64,000 bases of DNA. Source: Clostridium thermopalmarium DSM 5974 (GTDB lineage Bacteria > Bacillota > Clostridia > Clostridiales > Clostridiaceae). The DNA is taken from contig NZ_PVXN01000037.1 in the NCBI RefSeq assembly GCF_002995795.1, forward strand, positions 1 to 64,000. The letters are read 5' to 3'. The stretch's first letter is position 1. Every line of letters starts with the position of its first letter. The translations under genes and the position numbers were made by a program. The notes under the pieces were generated by a model, which did no database searches, was not told where the DNA came from, and saw only the letters and a list, made by a program, of their open reading frames with translations. Shown here in pieces: positions 54,812 to 64,000 of the stretch.

Positions 54812-57325
54812 ATGATCAATGTACGAAAGTTTATACATCCTTCTCTAAAAAATTCCCATAACGTCTTTAGTGATATACTAACACCACTTAATAAAAGAGT
54901 AGGTTTTATAAACGGAAGCTCTCCTATTGTGCCAATTTACTTTTATAGATACATTGGTGTAAAGGAAAATGAAAAAGAATACTATGACAAATTAAACAAC
55001 CTGGATAAGAAGTTATCTAACCTTAATGGTCTTTATTTTAAATTTATATCTAATATCCCATTTGAAGTCAATTCCATATTAAGCGATAAACTTCAATCTA
55101 TATGGAATGAAAATCAGCTTGAACCTTTTGATAATGTTAAAATAGAAGCATTAATAACTTCGCTTAAAAAAAGCGGTTCTTTAATTGACGCTAATTCTTC
55201 TTTGTTAACTTCATCTATAGAAGAATCCCTTAGCTATGTATTGAACTTGTACTTACAAAAGGAACCTTATGTTAACTTAACCAAAATTAAAAACTTTACT
55301 CTTAAGCTGATTACTTGGATAAATAATTTTGCCATGGATTTAGTAAATAATTTTAATCTTGATTCAAAGAGCACTCATGATATCATAAATCCAAAGGTTT
55401 TATATCTTGGCAGCATAAAGAAACACGAAGTTTATTTTTTAATATTTTTATCTAGACTAGGCTTTGATGTTCTTTATATAAACTCTCCTGATGATGGGGA
55501 TTTTTCCACTATTGATAAAGAGGGACAGTTCTCCAAAATCTTTATACTTCCTTATAAGAGAAACTTGGACATAGAGGCTTTATCGAAAAATCACACTAGT
55601 CATACCTCTTTTAATAGTCCTTCATTAAATTCATCTGTAACATCTGAAAGCTTTAATAAAGATAAATATATAAATTCCATAACCTGTATTTATAAAATTT
55701 CTAATGATATATTTACTGATGTTACCTCTTCCTTAAATGAAAGAGGAAATTTTGTTGGCAAACCTATGCCCTTAGTTCCAATATATTTTTACAGGTATAT
55801 AGGAATTACAGAAAAGGAATCAGAATACTATAATGCTTTATATAGAATAGACAAGACCTTAGAATCTCTTGGTTCATTGTATTTTAAGATTACCAACCCC
55901 TTGCCCGTAGAAAATAATATGGAATTAACTAATAAAACTGCCCATATATGGAATGCTATACCTCAGCATATATCTGAAAGTGAAAAATCAGATAAAAAAG
56001 TCCTTTCTAATGTAATAGGAATGTTGATAAATGCTGGAGCTTTTCCAGATCTTAAAGAAGAAATAGCTAACTCCTCAATAATAAAAAGTTTTTATAGTAT
56101 TTTAGAATTATATATATCTAAGGAACTTAATATAAATACTGCTAAAATAAAGAACTTTGCAATAAAGATTATTATGTGGATAAATAAATATGTTCCAGAT
56201 TTATTTAAAAACTTCGATTATCTAAAAAATTCTTCTAAAGAAATATATAATCCTAAGGTTATGTATTATGGAAATATAAGAAAACATGAAGCTTACTTTT
56301 TAATATTCTTATCTCTCATAGGGTGTGATATTTTATATATTAATTCTAAGGAAGATACAGTCTTTAATGATATAGATAATGAGCAAAAGTATTCTAAGCT
56401 TTTTGAATTACCTAATAGATGTGAGCTTAAAGATTTCCCTAAGGAAGAACTTATAGTAAGACATGAAACTACGGCTTTTAGAGCTTCTCAGGAAATAGAA
56501 AATATAATTTACAATGAGCAAGATGGTCTGTTTAAACCTTGGCAGTTTGAAAACTACAAGACTCGCCCTCTTACTCTAAAAACAACTTTTGATGAGCTAA
56601 AAATTCTTTGGAATGAAGAAGCAAGAATGCGCCCAGGATTTAAGGTCGAAAACGGCACGGTATATATTCCAAATTTATTCGCTAAAATCAGCGGTACTCA
56701 TAGAGATTTAAGTATTTATTGGAATGAAATTAAAGAACTTAAGTCTGCAAATAATCTTCTATTTATACCTAAAATTCCTTATGTCAAGGAGGCCTATTCT
56801 AAATATGATTTATATAGTTTAGAATACTGTTTTAAAGATGGAGTTGTAGATAAAGAAAGCCTTTTAAAGCATAGATTATATAAGTTTCATTACTTAAAAA
56901 CTCCTCTTCAAGATGGTATAATAGATAAAATAAATCAATTAATAACTATGCCTATACTAAAAAACTCTAATTTAATAGAATTTAAGCTAAAAATTCTACT
57001 ATGCATATTAAATTTAGATAAGATTATATTAGAAATGATACAAAAATTTGATTATCCTTTTAAGATTCCAAAGATTATGATTTATGCTAAGGATGAAGCT
57101 ATATTTACAGAAGAAGATTCCATTATATTAGCTTTCTTAAACCTTATGGGTTTTGACATAGTAATCTTTACCCCTACAGGCTATAATAATATAGAAACCA
57201 GAGTTTATGAAGAATATTACGATATTCATAAATTAGAAGACGTTACCTTTAACCTAGATATACCCAACTTGAATTCAATTCGTAAAAGTAAATCAAATTC
57301 ATTTTGGTCTAACCTATTTAAATAA
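54812..57325 (+). CDS. YceG-like Ter-system protein with internal repeats
   Basis: Related to the YceG proteins encoded beside TerD and TelA in Bacillus. It is 837 residues long, much longer than typical YceG (about 540). Two nearly full repeats are visible: VPIYFYRYIG at 40-49 and 322-331, and INPKVLYLGSIKKHEVYFLI at 192-211 against NPKVMYYGNIRKHEAYFLIF at 480-499. A third, divergent unit follows after 590, with KIMIYAKDEAIFTEEDSIIL near the end. There is no signal peptide. It is the first gene of a pair with telA; GAGGAAGTAGG precedes it. Confidence 0.82.
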   Translation: MINVRKFIHPSLKNSHNVFSDILTPLNKRVGFINGSSPIVPIYFYRYIGVKENEKEYYDKLNNLDKKLSNLNGLYFKFISNIPFEVNSILSDKLQSIWNENQLEPFDNVKIEALITSLKKSGSLIDANSSLLTSSIEESLSYVLNLYLQKEPYVNLTKIKNFTLKLITWINNFAMDLVNNFNLDSKSTHDIINPKVLYLGSIKKHEVYFLIFLSRLGFDVLYINSPDDGDFSTIDKEGQFSKIFILPYKRNLDIEALSKNHTSHTSFNSPSLNSSVTSESFNKDKYINSITCIYKISNDIFTDVTSSLNERGNFVGKPMPLVPIYFYRYIGITEKESEYYNALYRIDKTLESLGSLYFKITNPLPVENNMELTNKTAHIWNAIPQHISESEKSDKKVLSNVIGMLINAGAFPDLKEEIANSSIIKSFYSILELYISKELNINTAKIKNFAIKIIMWINKYVPDLFKNFDYLKNSSKEIYNPKVMYYGNIRKHEAYFLIFLSLIGCDILYINSKEDTVFNDIDNEQKYSKLFELPNRCELKDFPKEELIVRHETTAFRASQEIENIIYNEQDGLFKPWQFENYKTRPLTLKTTFDELKILWNEEARMRPGFKVENGTVYIPNLFAKISGTHRDLSIYWNEIKELKSANNLLFIPKIPYVKEAYSKYDLYSLEYCFKDGVVDKESLLKHRLYKFHYLKTPLQDGIIDKINQLITMPILKNSNLIEFKLKILLCILNLDKIILEMIQKFDYPFKIPKIMIYAKDEAIFTEEDSIILAFLNLMGFDIVIFTPTGYNNIETRVYEEYYDIHKLEDVTFNLDIPNLNSIRKSKSNSFWSNLFK

Positions 57326-57339
57326 GAGGAGGAAATTTT

Positions 57340-58437
57340 ATGCTTGGTAATACAAACATAAACAACGAATTAAGTACTGAAAGTATTAACTTAGAAAAAG
57401 AAACTAATGAAATATCCTTGAGAGTAAAAAACTCTCCAGAGGTACTTGCAATTGCAAGGGAACTTGATGTATCAAATGTGGATTCTGTAATGAATTTTGG
57501 ACAAGAAACCGCAGTTGAAATCTCTAAATTTGCTGATCAAATATTGCATACAATTGAAACAACTAAGGTTGAGGATTCAGGAACCTTATTAACTCAACTT
57601 AATAGTATAATGGATAAGTTTGATATAAAAGACTTTGAAGAAAAGAAACAAGGCTTCTTTTCTAAACTTTTTAATAAAGCTAAAGATTCTATTGAAGCTC
57701 TTTTCAAAAAGTATCATACTATGGGTGGAGAAATCGATAAAGTATATGTTCAACTTAAAAAGTACGAATCAGAAATTAATGCATCAAATAATGATTTAGA
57801 GCAGATGTTTAATAAAAATATAGAATATTACGAAACCCTTGAAAAATATATCTGTGCTGGTAATTTAGTTATTCAAGACTTTAAAAATAGAATACTCCCT
57901 GACCTTCAAAACAAAGCAGCTAATTCAACAGAACAAATAGACCAAATAAATCTATCTAATGCTATGCAGGTATTAGAAATGCTTGAACAAAGAGTTTACG
58001 ATTTGGAACTTGCTAAAAATGTAGCTCTTCAAACAATGCCTCAAATAAAGTTGATACAAAAGGGAAATTACAATTTAATAAGAAAGATAAATTCTGCTTT
58101 TATAGTTACTATTCCTATATTTAAGCAGTGCTTAACTCAAGCTATAACTCTAAAAAGACAAGCAGTTCAGGCTAAAGCTATGGCCGCATTAGATGAAAAA
58201 ACAAATGAATTATTGATTAGAAACGCTCAAAATACAGCTCTTCAATCAAAACTAACAGCACAGCTTGCCTCAGGCAGCTCCATAAATATAGAAACCCTTG
58301 AAAAAACATGGGAAACCATAGTTAAAGGGATTGAAGAAACAAGACAAATAGAAAACGAAGCAAAACAAAAACGTATTGACGGACAAAAAAGGCTTGAAGC
58401 TATACAAAAGGACTTTGAAAGCAGAGTGAGAAAATAA
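57340..58437 (+). CDS. telA: TelA-family toxic anion resistance protein
   Basis: A TelA/KlaA-like protein (YceH in Bacillus) of 365 residues, mostly helical. Signs are VDSVMNFGQETAVEISKFAD near residue 50, VYVQLKKYESEINASN in the middle and AQNTALQSKLTAQLASGSSI near the end. It is associated with tellurite and antibiotic stress; the biochemical role is unknown. It begins 14 bases after the yceG-like gene with AGAGGAGGA. Confidence 0.92.
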   Translation: MLGNTNINNELSTESINLEKETNEISLRVKNSPEVLAIARELDVSNVDSVMNFGQETAVEISKFADQILHTIETTKVEDSGTLLTQLNSIMDKFDIKDFEEKKQGFFSKLFNKAKDSIEALFKKYHTMGGEIDKVYVQLKKYESEINASNNDLEQMFNKNIEYYETLEKYICAGNLVIQDFKNRILPDLQNKAANSTEQIDQINLSNAMQVLEMLEQRVYDLELAKNVALQTMPQIKLIQKGNYNLIRKINSAFIVTIPIFKQCLTQAITLKRQAVQAKAMAALDEKTNELLIRNAQNTALQSKLTAQLASGSSINIETLEKTWETIVKGIEETRQIENEAKQKRIDGQKRLEAIQKDFESRVRK

Positions 58438-58458
58438 GCAAAGTTAGAAAATAATAAA

Positions 58459-58498
58459 AAATAGGCAGTGAATTTATATTTCCACTGCCTATTTTTAT
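58459..58498. terminator. Bidirectional terminator between telA and mrp
   Basis: AAAATAGGCAGTG/CACTGCCTATTTT (58459-58471, 58484-58496) has an A-run on one side and T-run on the other. Confidence 0.85.
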
Positions 58499-58513
58499 TA
58501 TACTAATTTTATT

Positions 58514-59353
58514 TTATAGTCTTTTCATAAAATTATCTATTAATTCATCATATTCTGATGAATTTTTGATATAACTTTCCATTGTTCCTTTTTCTAGATT
58601 CTCAGCTAAATCTAAATTTATAGGCATTTCTGCAAGAAGAGGAACTCCAAGGTATCCAACATGTTCTTCTGCTGGTTTCTTGCTAAATACTCTCACCTTT
58701 TCTCCGCAGTTACCGCACTTTATGTAGGACATATTTTCTACTACACCTAATATTTTTATATCCATTTTTTCTATCATAACTACTACCTTTTTAACTATCA
58801 TAGAAACCATATCTTGAGGAGTTGAAACCACTACCATTCCTGTTATAGGTAAATTTTGCATTATTGTTAAAGCAACATCTCCAGTTCCTGGAGGCATATC
58901 TATAAGAAGATAATCTAATTCTCCCCATACTGTATCTCCATACATTTGGTTTAGAACTCCTGTAAGTAAAGGTCCTCTCCAAATTACTGGCTGGTCTTCA
59001 TCTTCTATAAGAAGATTTAATGACATTACCTTTATTCCACCCTCAGTTTCTACAGGAATAAACCTTGGCTCATTCTCTTGACCTTCATATTGAATCATTT
59101 GAGCTCTTTTATCGCTTATTCCTAAAATCCTTGGCATAGATGGACCTGTTATATCTGAATCCAACACTCCTACTTTATATCCTTTTTTTGAAAGCTGTGC
59201 TGCTAATATTCCTGTAACTGTAGATTTACCTACTCCGCCTTTACCACTTATAACCCCTATTATATTCTTTATATTTCCATACTTAGGAATCATTTTTGAA
59301 CAATCCTTTTCATTACATGTCCCTTTACTTGGACATCCATTGCAGTCGCCCAT
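58514..59353 (-). CDS. mrp: Mrp/NBP35-type ATP-binding Fe-S carrier protein
   Basis: A P-loop ATPase of the Mrp/Nbp35/ApbC family that carries iron-sulfur clusters to target proteins. The deviant Walker A is GKGGVGKST. A cysteine-rich N-terminus (CNGCPSKGTCNEKDC) resembles the Nbp35 cluster site, and CGNCGEKV provides a CxxC near residue 225. The length of 279 is normal. It is monocistronic. Confidence 0.92.
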   Translation of the reverse strand: MGDCNGCPSKGTCNEKDCSKMIPKYGNIKNIIGVISGKGGVGKSTVTGILAAQLSKKGYKVGVLDSDITGPSMPRILGISDKRAQMIQYEGQENEPRFIPVETEGGIKVMSLNLLIEDEDQPVIWRGPLLTGVLNQMYGDTVWGELDYLLIDMPPGTGDVALTIMQNLPITGMVVVSTPQDMVSMIVKKVVVMIEKMDIKILGVVENMSYIKCGNCGEKVRVFSKKPAEEHVGYLGVPLLAEMPINLDLAENLEKGTMESYIKNSSEYDELIDNFMKRL

Positions 59354-59438
59354 TTTTTATTCCTCCTATGTGTAAAACTTATTTTTAAATGCAACATTTC
59401 TGCCTCATTATCATTATACCACTTATATTATTTAAATT

Positions 59439-60263
59439 CTAAAAGTTTTCTGGTTTCTTATCTTTAGTAAAATTAAACTTCCAGTAATTCAAATCATATT
59501 TATTAACGAAATAATATTTTGTTTCCTTTTTAGTTTCTTTATTAAAAAAGGTTATTATACATTTATAAATATCTGTTTTATATCCTTGGGTTTCTATATC
59601 CATTGTAATATCATACTTATTTCTATCTCCATCAGTTATCATCTTTTCATTATCCCCAAGTTTTTCCTTAAACTCCTCTATATCCATAGTCAAAATAAAC
59701 TTAGCAACTTCTTCATCACTAATGTCTATGCCTATTTTTTTATCTTTTCCTATTGTTTTTCTATAATCTTCTATAGCTTTAAGCATGGAAGTATAATAAA
59801 CCTCATTAAACTTATTAGGTTTTCTTATGTTCCAGAAGTTCTGCATTATATCATTATCTAGTCTTTTGGATACAACATATATTTTATCATCGCTATATAG
59901 GTTTCCTAAATCTTTCTTATCTAATCCAGCAACATAATTAAATCTATGTACATTATTCATCCCTTCATGGAATTCCAGTATATAATCAGGTTCCAAGGTG
60001 ATTTTATTTTCCACCTCTTTTGCCTTTGATAATATGTCATATAGTTCTTTTATTGCATCCTTATCTGTGATTATAAATGTATATCCTTTATCTCTTTTAT
60101 TTTGTATTGTTATTTTACTTATTCTACCTTCGTTTATATATTCAAAATCCTTATTTTTAATTCCTAGTTTTACCTTTAAATCATCTATTCTTGCACATCC
60201 TGCAAAAAAAATACATAAAATTATTACAAGCATTATAGCAGTAACTTTTATCTTCTTATTCAC
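59439..60263 (-). CDS. Lipoprotein of unknown function
   Basis: The signal peptide ends in lipobox FAGC (about Cys 23). The mature 250 residues are soluble, with repeated ITF/FII beta-type stretches and no identifiable catalytic site. Possibly YhfM-like, but this is weak. No operon partner is evident: 145 bases separate it from the next upstream gene on the same strand. Confidence 0.65.
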   Translation of the reverse strand: MNKKIKVTAIMLVIILCIFFAGCARIDDLKVKLGIKNKDFEYINEGRISKITIQNKRDKGYTFIITDKDAIKELYDILSKAKEVENKITLEPDYILEFHEGMNNVHRFNYVAGLDKKDLGNLYSDDKIYVVSKRLDNDIMQNFWNIRKPNKFNEVYYTSMLKAIEDYRKTIGKDKKIGIDISDEEVAKFILTMDIEEFKEKLGDNEKMITDGDRNKYDITMDIETQGYKTDIYKCIITFFNKETKKETKYYFVNKYDLNYWKFNFTKDKKPENF

Positions 60264-60408
60264 CTATTTTCCCCCTAGTAAATTTCCCATTTTATATTAT
60301 AAGTATTGCTACTTTGATATCATATAAGTCCATACAAAGAACAAAGGAAACGCTAGGTTTCCTTATATACATAAAATTATAATACTTTAATATATGTAAA
60401 TCAATTGA

Positions 60409-60993
60409 TTAGCCTTCTTTTATTTCTAAAGTTCTTACTATTGAATCATATAGAGTTCCCATGTATTCCCTAAAGTTTTTATTTCTTGTAAAGAAAGAAA
60501 ATCTGACAAAACCTTTTTGACGTTTAATGAAGTATTCATAGACTGTATAATCTATTTTTTTTGACTTCATATTGTATTTTATCATATATCCTTCTTTACC
60601 ACTTACTTTTATATTTGTAATCTTATAATTTTTTATCTTATTCTCTGATTCAGATACCTTTTTACTCATATCTAAAAATCTCTTTAAGTCATCTTCATAA
60701 TTCCATACCTGTACAAATCCACTTATTAGCAAATCTTCAGATTTGAAATTATTATGATATACTATTTGTCCTCCTGGAAAAGTTTCTGTGGAAGTTGTCC
60801 ATTTTGAAGGAAGTTTATAAGATATGTTACCATCTAAAGCTTCAAAATTCCTTAACTCCTTTATATCATTCTGCATAAAACTTACAGGCTTTAACTGTTC
60901 TTTAATTATTTCTCCAATACCAAACAATAAGGTCATTAATGTTATAACCACAAGAAAGACTTCAAGCTTTTTCTTATTCACTATTCTCTTCAT
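60409..60993 (-). CDS. Membrane-anchored protein of unknown function (PsbP-like possible)
   Basis: One N-terminal transmembrane anchor (about residues 9-28) is followed by an extracytoplasmic beta domain: ISYKLPSKWTTSTETFPGG, later KGFVRFSFFTRNKNFREYMGTLYDSIVRTL. The layout resembles PsbP-like exported proteins in clostridia. ATG 60993 (MKRIVNKKK) is chosen because GGGGGGG precedes it; the longer frame is not supported. It lies downstream of a hairpin after the 481-residue gene. Confidence 0.65.
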   Translation of the reverse strand: MKRIVNKKKLEVFLVVITLMTLLFGIGEIIKEQLKPVSFMQNDIKELRNFEALDGNISYKLPSKWTTSTETFPGGQIVYHNNFKSEDLLISGFVQVWNYEDDLKRFLDMSKKVSESENKIKNYKITNIKVSGKEGYMIKYNMKSKKIDYTVYEYFIKRQKGFVRFSFFTRNKNFREYMGTLYDSIVRTLEIKEG

Positions 60994-61035
60994 ATAAGCC
61001 CCCCCATAAAAACATAATTTTATATCTGTCTCAAT

Positions 61036-61078
61036 CAAAAAATGCCAAAACTAACTGCTTAAGTTTAAGCAGTTAGTT
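61036..61078 (-). terminator. Terminator after the 481-residue protein gene
   Basis: A 14-bp perfect stem with a two-base loop (61049-61062, 61065-61078) is followed on the minus strand by TTTTGGCATTTTTT. Confidence 0.65.
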
Positions 61079-61084
61079 AAGAAC

Positions 61085-62530
61085 TTACCTCTTAACTGGA
61101 ACCACTATTGTTGAATTTTTAAAGTCATAGAACATTACCCAATATCCTTCTCTATCTTCTCTATCATTATTCTTATTTTTTGAAACCCATGTAACAAATC
61201 CCGTAGCTCCTCCAAAAGGCTGATCATATATTGATTTACTTCCGGGTATAGCATATACTAAATACTTCATATTTCCATCCTTATCGCATTTATATCCTAC
61301 TAGATAATGTCCTTTTCTTCTAATATATGGATAGCAGCTGTTCATAGGATAATATAAGGTTGTATATTTATTAAAGTCTTTAGCTGGGTTAGCATTCATA
61401 AATTCCTTACAGCTAATCTTATACCATCTGCACTTTCCAACCTCCGGACATATATTTTTCAATTCTTCTAGACCACTAGCCATAGATTTGAAGAACTTTC
61501 CTATTTTCCCTACTGGATAATCCTCATTATCCTCCTTATTTTCTCCTTTGCGTTCTAAATCAGTATGCTCTTCTAACTTATCCTTAATCTTAACTTCTCC
61601 CTTTTCTGCTTGTTCATCCTGCCTTTGAGCTTCTGATTCTTTTAAACTAATTTCACCTTTAACTTCTCCCTCTTCAATTTCTCTACCTTCAGCTTCCACA
61701 CTTTTAATTTCTCTATCCTCAGCTTCTACATTTACAATTTGTGCATCATAAATCTCCGGCTCCTGAGCTCTATCTTTCTCAGTTTTATCTTCTTGGATTG
61801 TATTCACTTCAACCTCATATTCTTTAGATCTTTCCTCTTTTTCTTCACTATTCTCTTTCTTATCTTGTTTTTCTTCTTCTCTAGGCTGTTCTACATAACT
61901 ACTATCCTTCTCCTCATTCTCCTCAATTATTATGTTCTTAGCAGCTTCTATGTTCTTTTCATACTCATCAAATATATTTTTTTCTCTCTTTATATCAGCT
62001 TCCTCTTTTGGAGATTCTGATATTTTTACATCATTCTTATTATCCTTTATTTCCTTTTTCTCAGCTGATTCAGGTTTTTTATTTTCCATTCTTTCCTTGT
62101 TTTCAATTACAGCATAGCTCTTCCAATCATCTAGTTTAGTTCCACTTACAAATCCTGTTAATACTCCATGAATAGTAGATCCGTCCATAGTAACTATAGC
62201 TGCCCCTTTAATTGTGTCCATTGGTACGTTGCAGTTTGCTACATTGTTTGCATCATATTCATAAGATACATCTGCCCTTCCATAATTATCAATATTTATT
62301 TTTCCAAGCTTTATTAATCTCTTATCGTTTTTTCTATCACATATTAGCATCATATAATAGGAATCTTTAGTCCTTTTTAAATTTTGAACATAGTATGATA
62401 CCCTGCATTTATCATTCTTTCTTTCAACCTTCGCATACCCCGTAGGAAATTTATTACTATCTGTTGAATAGCCTTTTTCATCTTCCTGTAATATAATAAA
62501 GTATCTACTATAACTTCTTTTAGCTGCCAC
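61085..62530 (-). CDS. Two-domain protein with a long charged linker
   Basis: Residues 1-150 form a beta-rich domain (GYAKVERKNDKCRVSYYVQ, AAIVTMDGSTIHGVLTGFVSG). Residues about 155-335 are a Glu/Lys-rich, low-complexity linker. Residues about 345-481 form a second domain (CRWYKISCKEFMNANPA, HYLVGYKCDKDGNMKYLVYAIPG, GATGFVTWVSKN). No signal peptide is present. Clostridial proteins of this layout are of unknown function. The start (ATG 62530) follows a GGGGG-type site, and the gene stands alone. Confidence 0.65.
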   Translation of the reverse strand: MAAKRSYSRYFIILQEDEKGYSTDSNKFPTGYAKVERKNDKCRVSYYVQNLKRTKDSYYMMLICDRKNDKRLIKLGKINIDNYGRADVSYEYDANNVANCNVPMDTIKGAAIVTMDGSTIHGVLTGFVSGTKLDDWKSYAVIENKERMENKKPESAEKKEIKDNKNDVKISESPKEEADIKREKNIFDEYEKNIEAAKNIIIEENEEKDSSYVEQPREEEKQDKKENSEEKEERSKEYEVEVNTIQEDKTEKDRAQEPEIYDAQIVNVEAEDREIKSVEAEGREIEEGEVKGEISLKESEAQRQDEQAEKGEVKIKDKLEEHTDLERKGENKEDNEDYPVGKIGKFFKSMASGLEELKNICPEVGKCRWYKISCKEFMNANPAKDFNKYTTLYYPMNSCYPYIRRKGHYLVGYKCDKDGNMKYLVYAIPGSKSIYDQPFGGATGFVTWVSKNKNNDREDREGYWVMFYDFKNSTIVVPVKR

Positions 62531-62621
62531 CGGTTTACCCCCTATACAACTTAATCAATGATTTATTCATTTTTTCATTAATATAATATATGTGATATTT
62601 TCAAAAAATAGACAAAAAGTT

Positions 62622-62660
62622 TAAAAAAAGAAAAGCTTAGCAGTTTTATATGCTAAACTT
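62622..62660 (-). terminator. Terminator after rsmA
   Basis: AAGTTTAGCA/TGCTAAGCTT (one mismatch) with an eight-base loop is followed on the minus strand by TTCTTTTTTT. Confidence 0.75.
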
Positions 62661-62712
62661 CTCAAATATTATGCTTATATTATATTTTATTTATTCTATA
62701 CCTTACAAAGAC

Positions 62713-63564
62713 TTATTTGCTACTAATTTTAATCTTGTAAATACTATCAGCTAAATTGGCAAACTCCTGAAGACTTAGTGTTTCTCCTCTTCTCTTTGAA
62801 TCTATTCCTGCATCTTCAAAAACCTTATCCATTTCTTCGGAACTTAACATTCCTAAACTTTTTACTGCATTTCTTAAAGTTTTTCTTCTCATATTAAAGG
62901 ACTGTCTTACCACCTTAAAGAATAGATCTTTATCCTTTACTTCCACCCTAGGCTTATCTAGCTTATCCAATCTTATAACTATAGACTCTACCTTGGGCTG
63001 AGGTATAAAGGAAGTTGGCGGCACCTTTCTTAATATCTTTGTATCGCAATAGTATTGTACCAATACAGATAGTGAACCGTAATCCTTATTACCTGGCTCT
63101 GCATTTATTCTTTCTGCTACCTCTTTTTGAATCATTATAGTCAATGACTTAAAGTTATATCCTTTAGTAAGCAAATTTGCTATTATAGGAGTTGTAACAT
63201 AATAAGGCAAGTTTGCTACTACCTTAACGCTTTTTTCTTCTCCTATTATCTCGTTAAAATCCACTTTTAAAGCATCTTTATGTATAAGTTCAAAATTATC
63301 AAAGTCCTTAAGTTCTTCCTTTAAAATAGGAATTAAATCCGAATCTAATTCAATAGCACATACCTTTTTAGCCTTAGCTAAAAGCTCTCTTGTTAATGTA
63401 CCTACTCCAGGACCAATTTCTATAATAAAGTCATCATGAGATACCTCTGCACCTTTTACTATATCTTCTAAAACAGAGTCATCTATTAAAAAATTTTGAC
63501 CTAAACTTTTAGTAAATTTAAAATTATACTTTTTTACAACATCTCTAGTTGTTAACTTCTCCAT
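62713..63564 (-). CDS. rsmA: 16S rRNA dimethyladenosine transferase
   Basis: Dimethylates two adjacent adenines in the 3' end of 16S rRNA (KsgA). The SAM site shows [16 protein letters not shown], the catalytic motif is [11 protein letters not shown] and [10 protein letters not shown] follows near the C-terminus. The length of 283 is normal. It overlaps the upstream rnmV by 20 bases, the usual clostridial/Bacillus order rnmV-rsmA, indicating coupling. Confidence 0.95.
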   Translation of the reverse strand: MEKLTTRDVVKKYNFKFTKSLGQNFLIDDSVLEDIVKGAEVSHDDFIIEIGPGVGTLTRELLAKAKKVCAIELDSDLIPILKEELKDFDNFELIHKDALKVDFNEIIGEEKSVKVVANLPYYVTTPIIANLLTKGYNFKSLTIMIQKEVAERINAEPGNKDYGSLSVLVQYYCDTKILRKVPPTSFIPQPKVESIVIRLDKLDKPRVEVKDKDLFFKVVRQSFNMRRKTLRNAVKSLGMLSSEEMDKVFEDAGIDSKRRGETLSLQEFANLADSIYKIKISSK

Positions 63565-64000
63565 CGTTTATCTCCTTATTAACCTTCTCTAACGCTTTTA
63601 TAAATTCTTCTTTACTTATTCCATAATTATTAAGCCTAGTTATAAATTGTGCAGAATTACAATAACCTATTCCTAATTCTTTTCCTAAAGCTTCTCGTCT
63701 TTTCTTTGCTTCTTTGCTTCCTGTAAGCTTAAAAAAGTATAAATCCTCTGATCCAAATTCATTTCTTTTCTCTTTAACTTCACATTTTGCATTTTGCAAA
63801 GCCTTTATTATGGTTTCCGGTGATGCATTTTCCACACCTATATCATCATCTTTAAATCCTTCTTCCTTAGTTATATAAGCATGTTTTATTCCTTTTACTC
63901 TTTTTGATATAATCCTTCTTATCCTTTCACCTGCAAAATCAGGATCTGTAAATACAATTACACCCTGCCTTTTTTGAGCTTCTTTTATTCTTTCTATTAC
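63545..64000 (-). CDS. rnmV: Ribonuclease M5, 5' part outside the window
   Basis: RNase M5 matures 5S rRNA precursors. The frame is open from the window edge to 63545, so the gene is truncated here. The visible TOPRIM part contains [20 protein letters not shown] with the DPD metal motif; the C-terminal DUF4093 part ([18 protein letters not shown]) is complete. A GTG at 63835 is an internal codon, not a start. Confidence 0.9.
   Translation of the reverse strand, partial: VIERIKEAQKRQGVIVFTDPDFAGERIRRIISKRVKGIKHAYITKEEGFKDDDIGVENASPETIIKALQNAKCEVKEKRNEFGSEDLYFFKLTGSKEAKKRREALGKELGIGYCNSAQFITRLNNYGISKEEFIKALEKVNKEINDGEVNN

Noticed and set aside
41494-58437. Mobile genomic island carrying the Ter genes
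   Set aside because: No integrase, transposase, flanking tRNA or direct repeats and no visible change in base composition.
60344-60364. Terminator at the AAGGAAAC/GTTTCCTT hairpin
   Set aside because: Only eight base pairs and no T-run in either direction, so it is too weak to call.
61739-62117. Plus-strand frames in the charged linker region of the 481-residue gene
   Set aside because: They are Phe/Ser/Ile-rich, as expected from reading Glu/Lys codons in reverse.

Overview
The window is low-GC, densely coded DNA from a Firmicute, most likely a Clostridium (cluster I type). Indicators are strong AT bias, AGGAGG-type ribosome binding sites, T-box and TPP leaders, the family content, and anaerobe enzymes such as indolepyruvate:ferredoxin oxidoreductase. 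No rRNA, tRNA, insertion sequence, phage or CRISPR array was seen. The sequence looks chromosomal, with housekeeping genes (ileS, murI, def, rsmA/rnmV, mrp, pycA) between accessory modules.

Layout. 1-1400: a DUF421/DUF4363 pair. 1410-7397: a compact locus resembling flavin-based extracellular electron transfer (FLEET). It holds a UbiA/MenA-type prenyltransferase, ApbE flavin transferase, a lipoprotein with an FMN-attachment motif, a membrane-anchored type II NADH dehydrogenase and a polyprenyl diphosphate synthase. 7436-11919: ileS behind a consensus promoter and an Ile T-box, followed without a gap by a LysR gene. 12000-20300: a MazF-like toxin, CPBP protease, two-headed cell-wall amidase, metallo-beta-lactamase-fold hydrolase, XRE regulator, cyclophilin, an unknown protein and murI. 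20581-22479: a large glutamine synthetase. 22575-25980: a TPP-riboswitch-controlled tenA and thiamine-precursor ABC transporter. 27339-30776: pyruvate carboxylase. 30828-34830: paaK-iorB-iorA behind a T-box whose specifier reads UGG (Trp). 35019-41434: assorted genes and a predicted orphan small RNA.

41494-58437 is a dispersed tellurite-type (Ter) stress system. It has three TerD proteins, an AIM24-like protein, TelA, a YceG-like protein with internal repeats, and the biosynthetic module of two phosphoribosyltransferases, a CitE-like aldolase and a HAD phosphatase. A purine-type NCS2 permease lies inside the cluster, with GNAT enzymes, a frameshifted FtsW-like membrane gene and a coiled-coil protein. 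58514-64000: Mrp, three uncharacterised surface or unknown proteins, rsmA and the 3' part of rnmV, which runs off the window.

The three most informative systems are the FLEET-like locus, the Trp T-box on an oxidoreductase/ligase operon (which suggests aromatic amino acid synthesis from aryl acetates rather than catabolism), and the Ter cluster with its nucleotide-like biosynthetic module. Smaller original observations include a Shine-Dalgarno-sequestering inverted repeat after murI, a duplicated hairpin with compensatory changes, a promoter-terminator small RNA candidate, and degenerate catalytic or metal sites in several domains.
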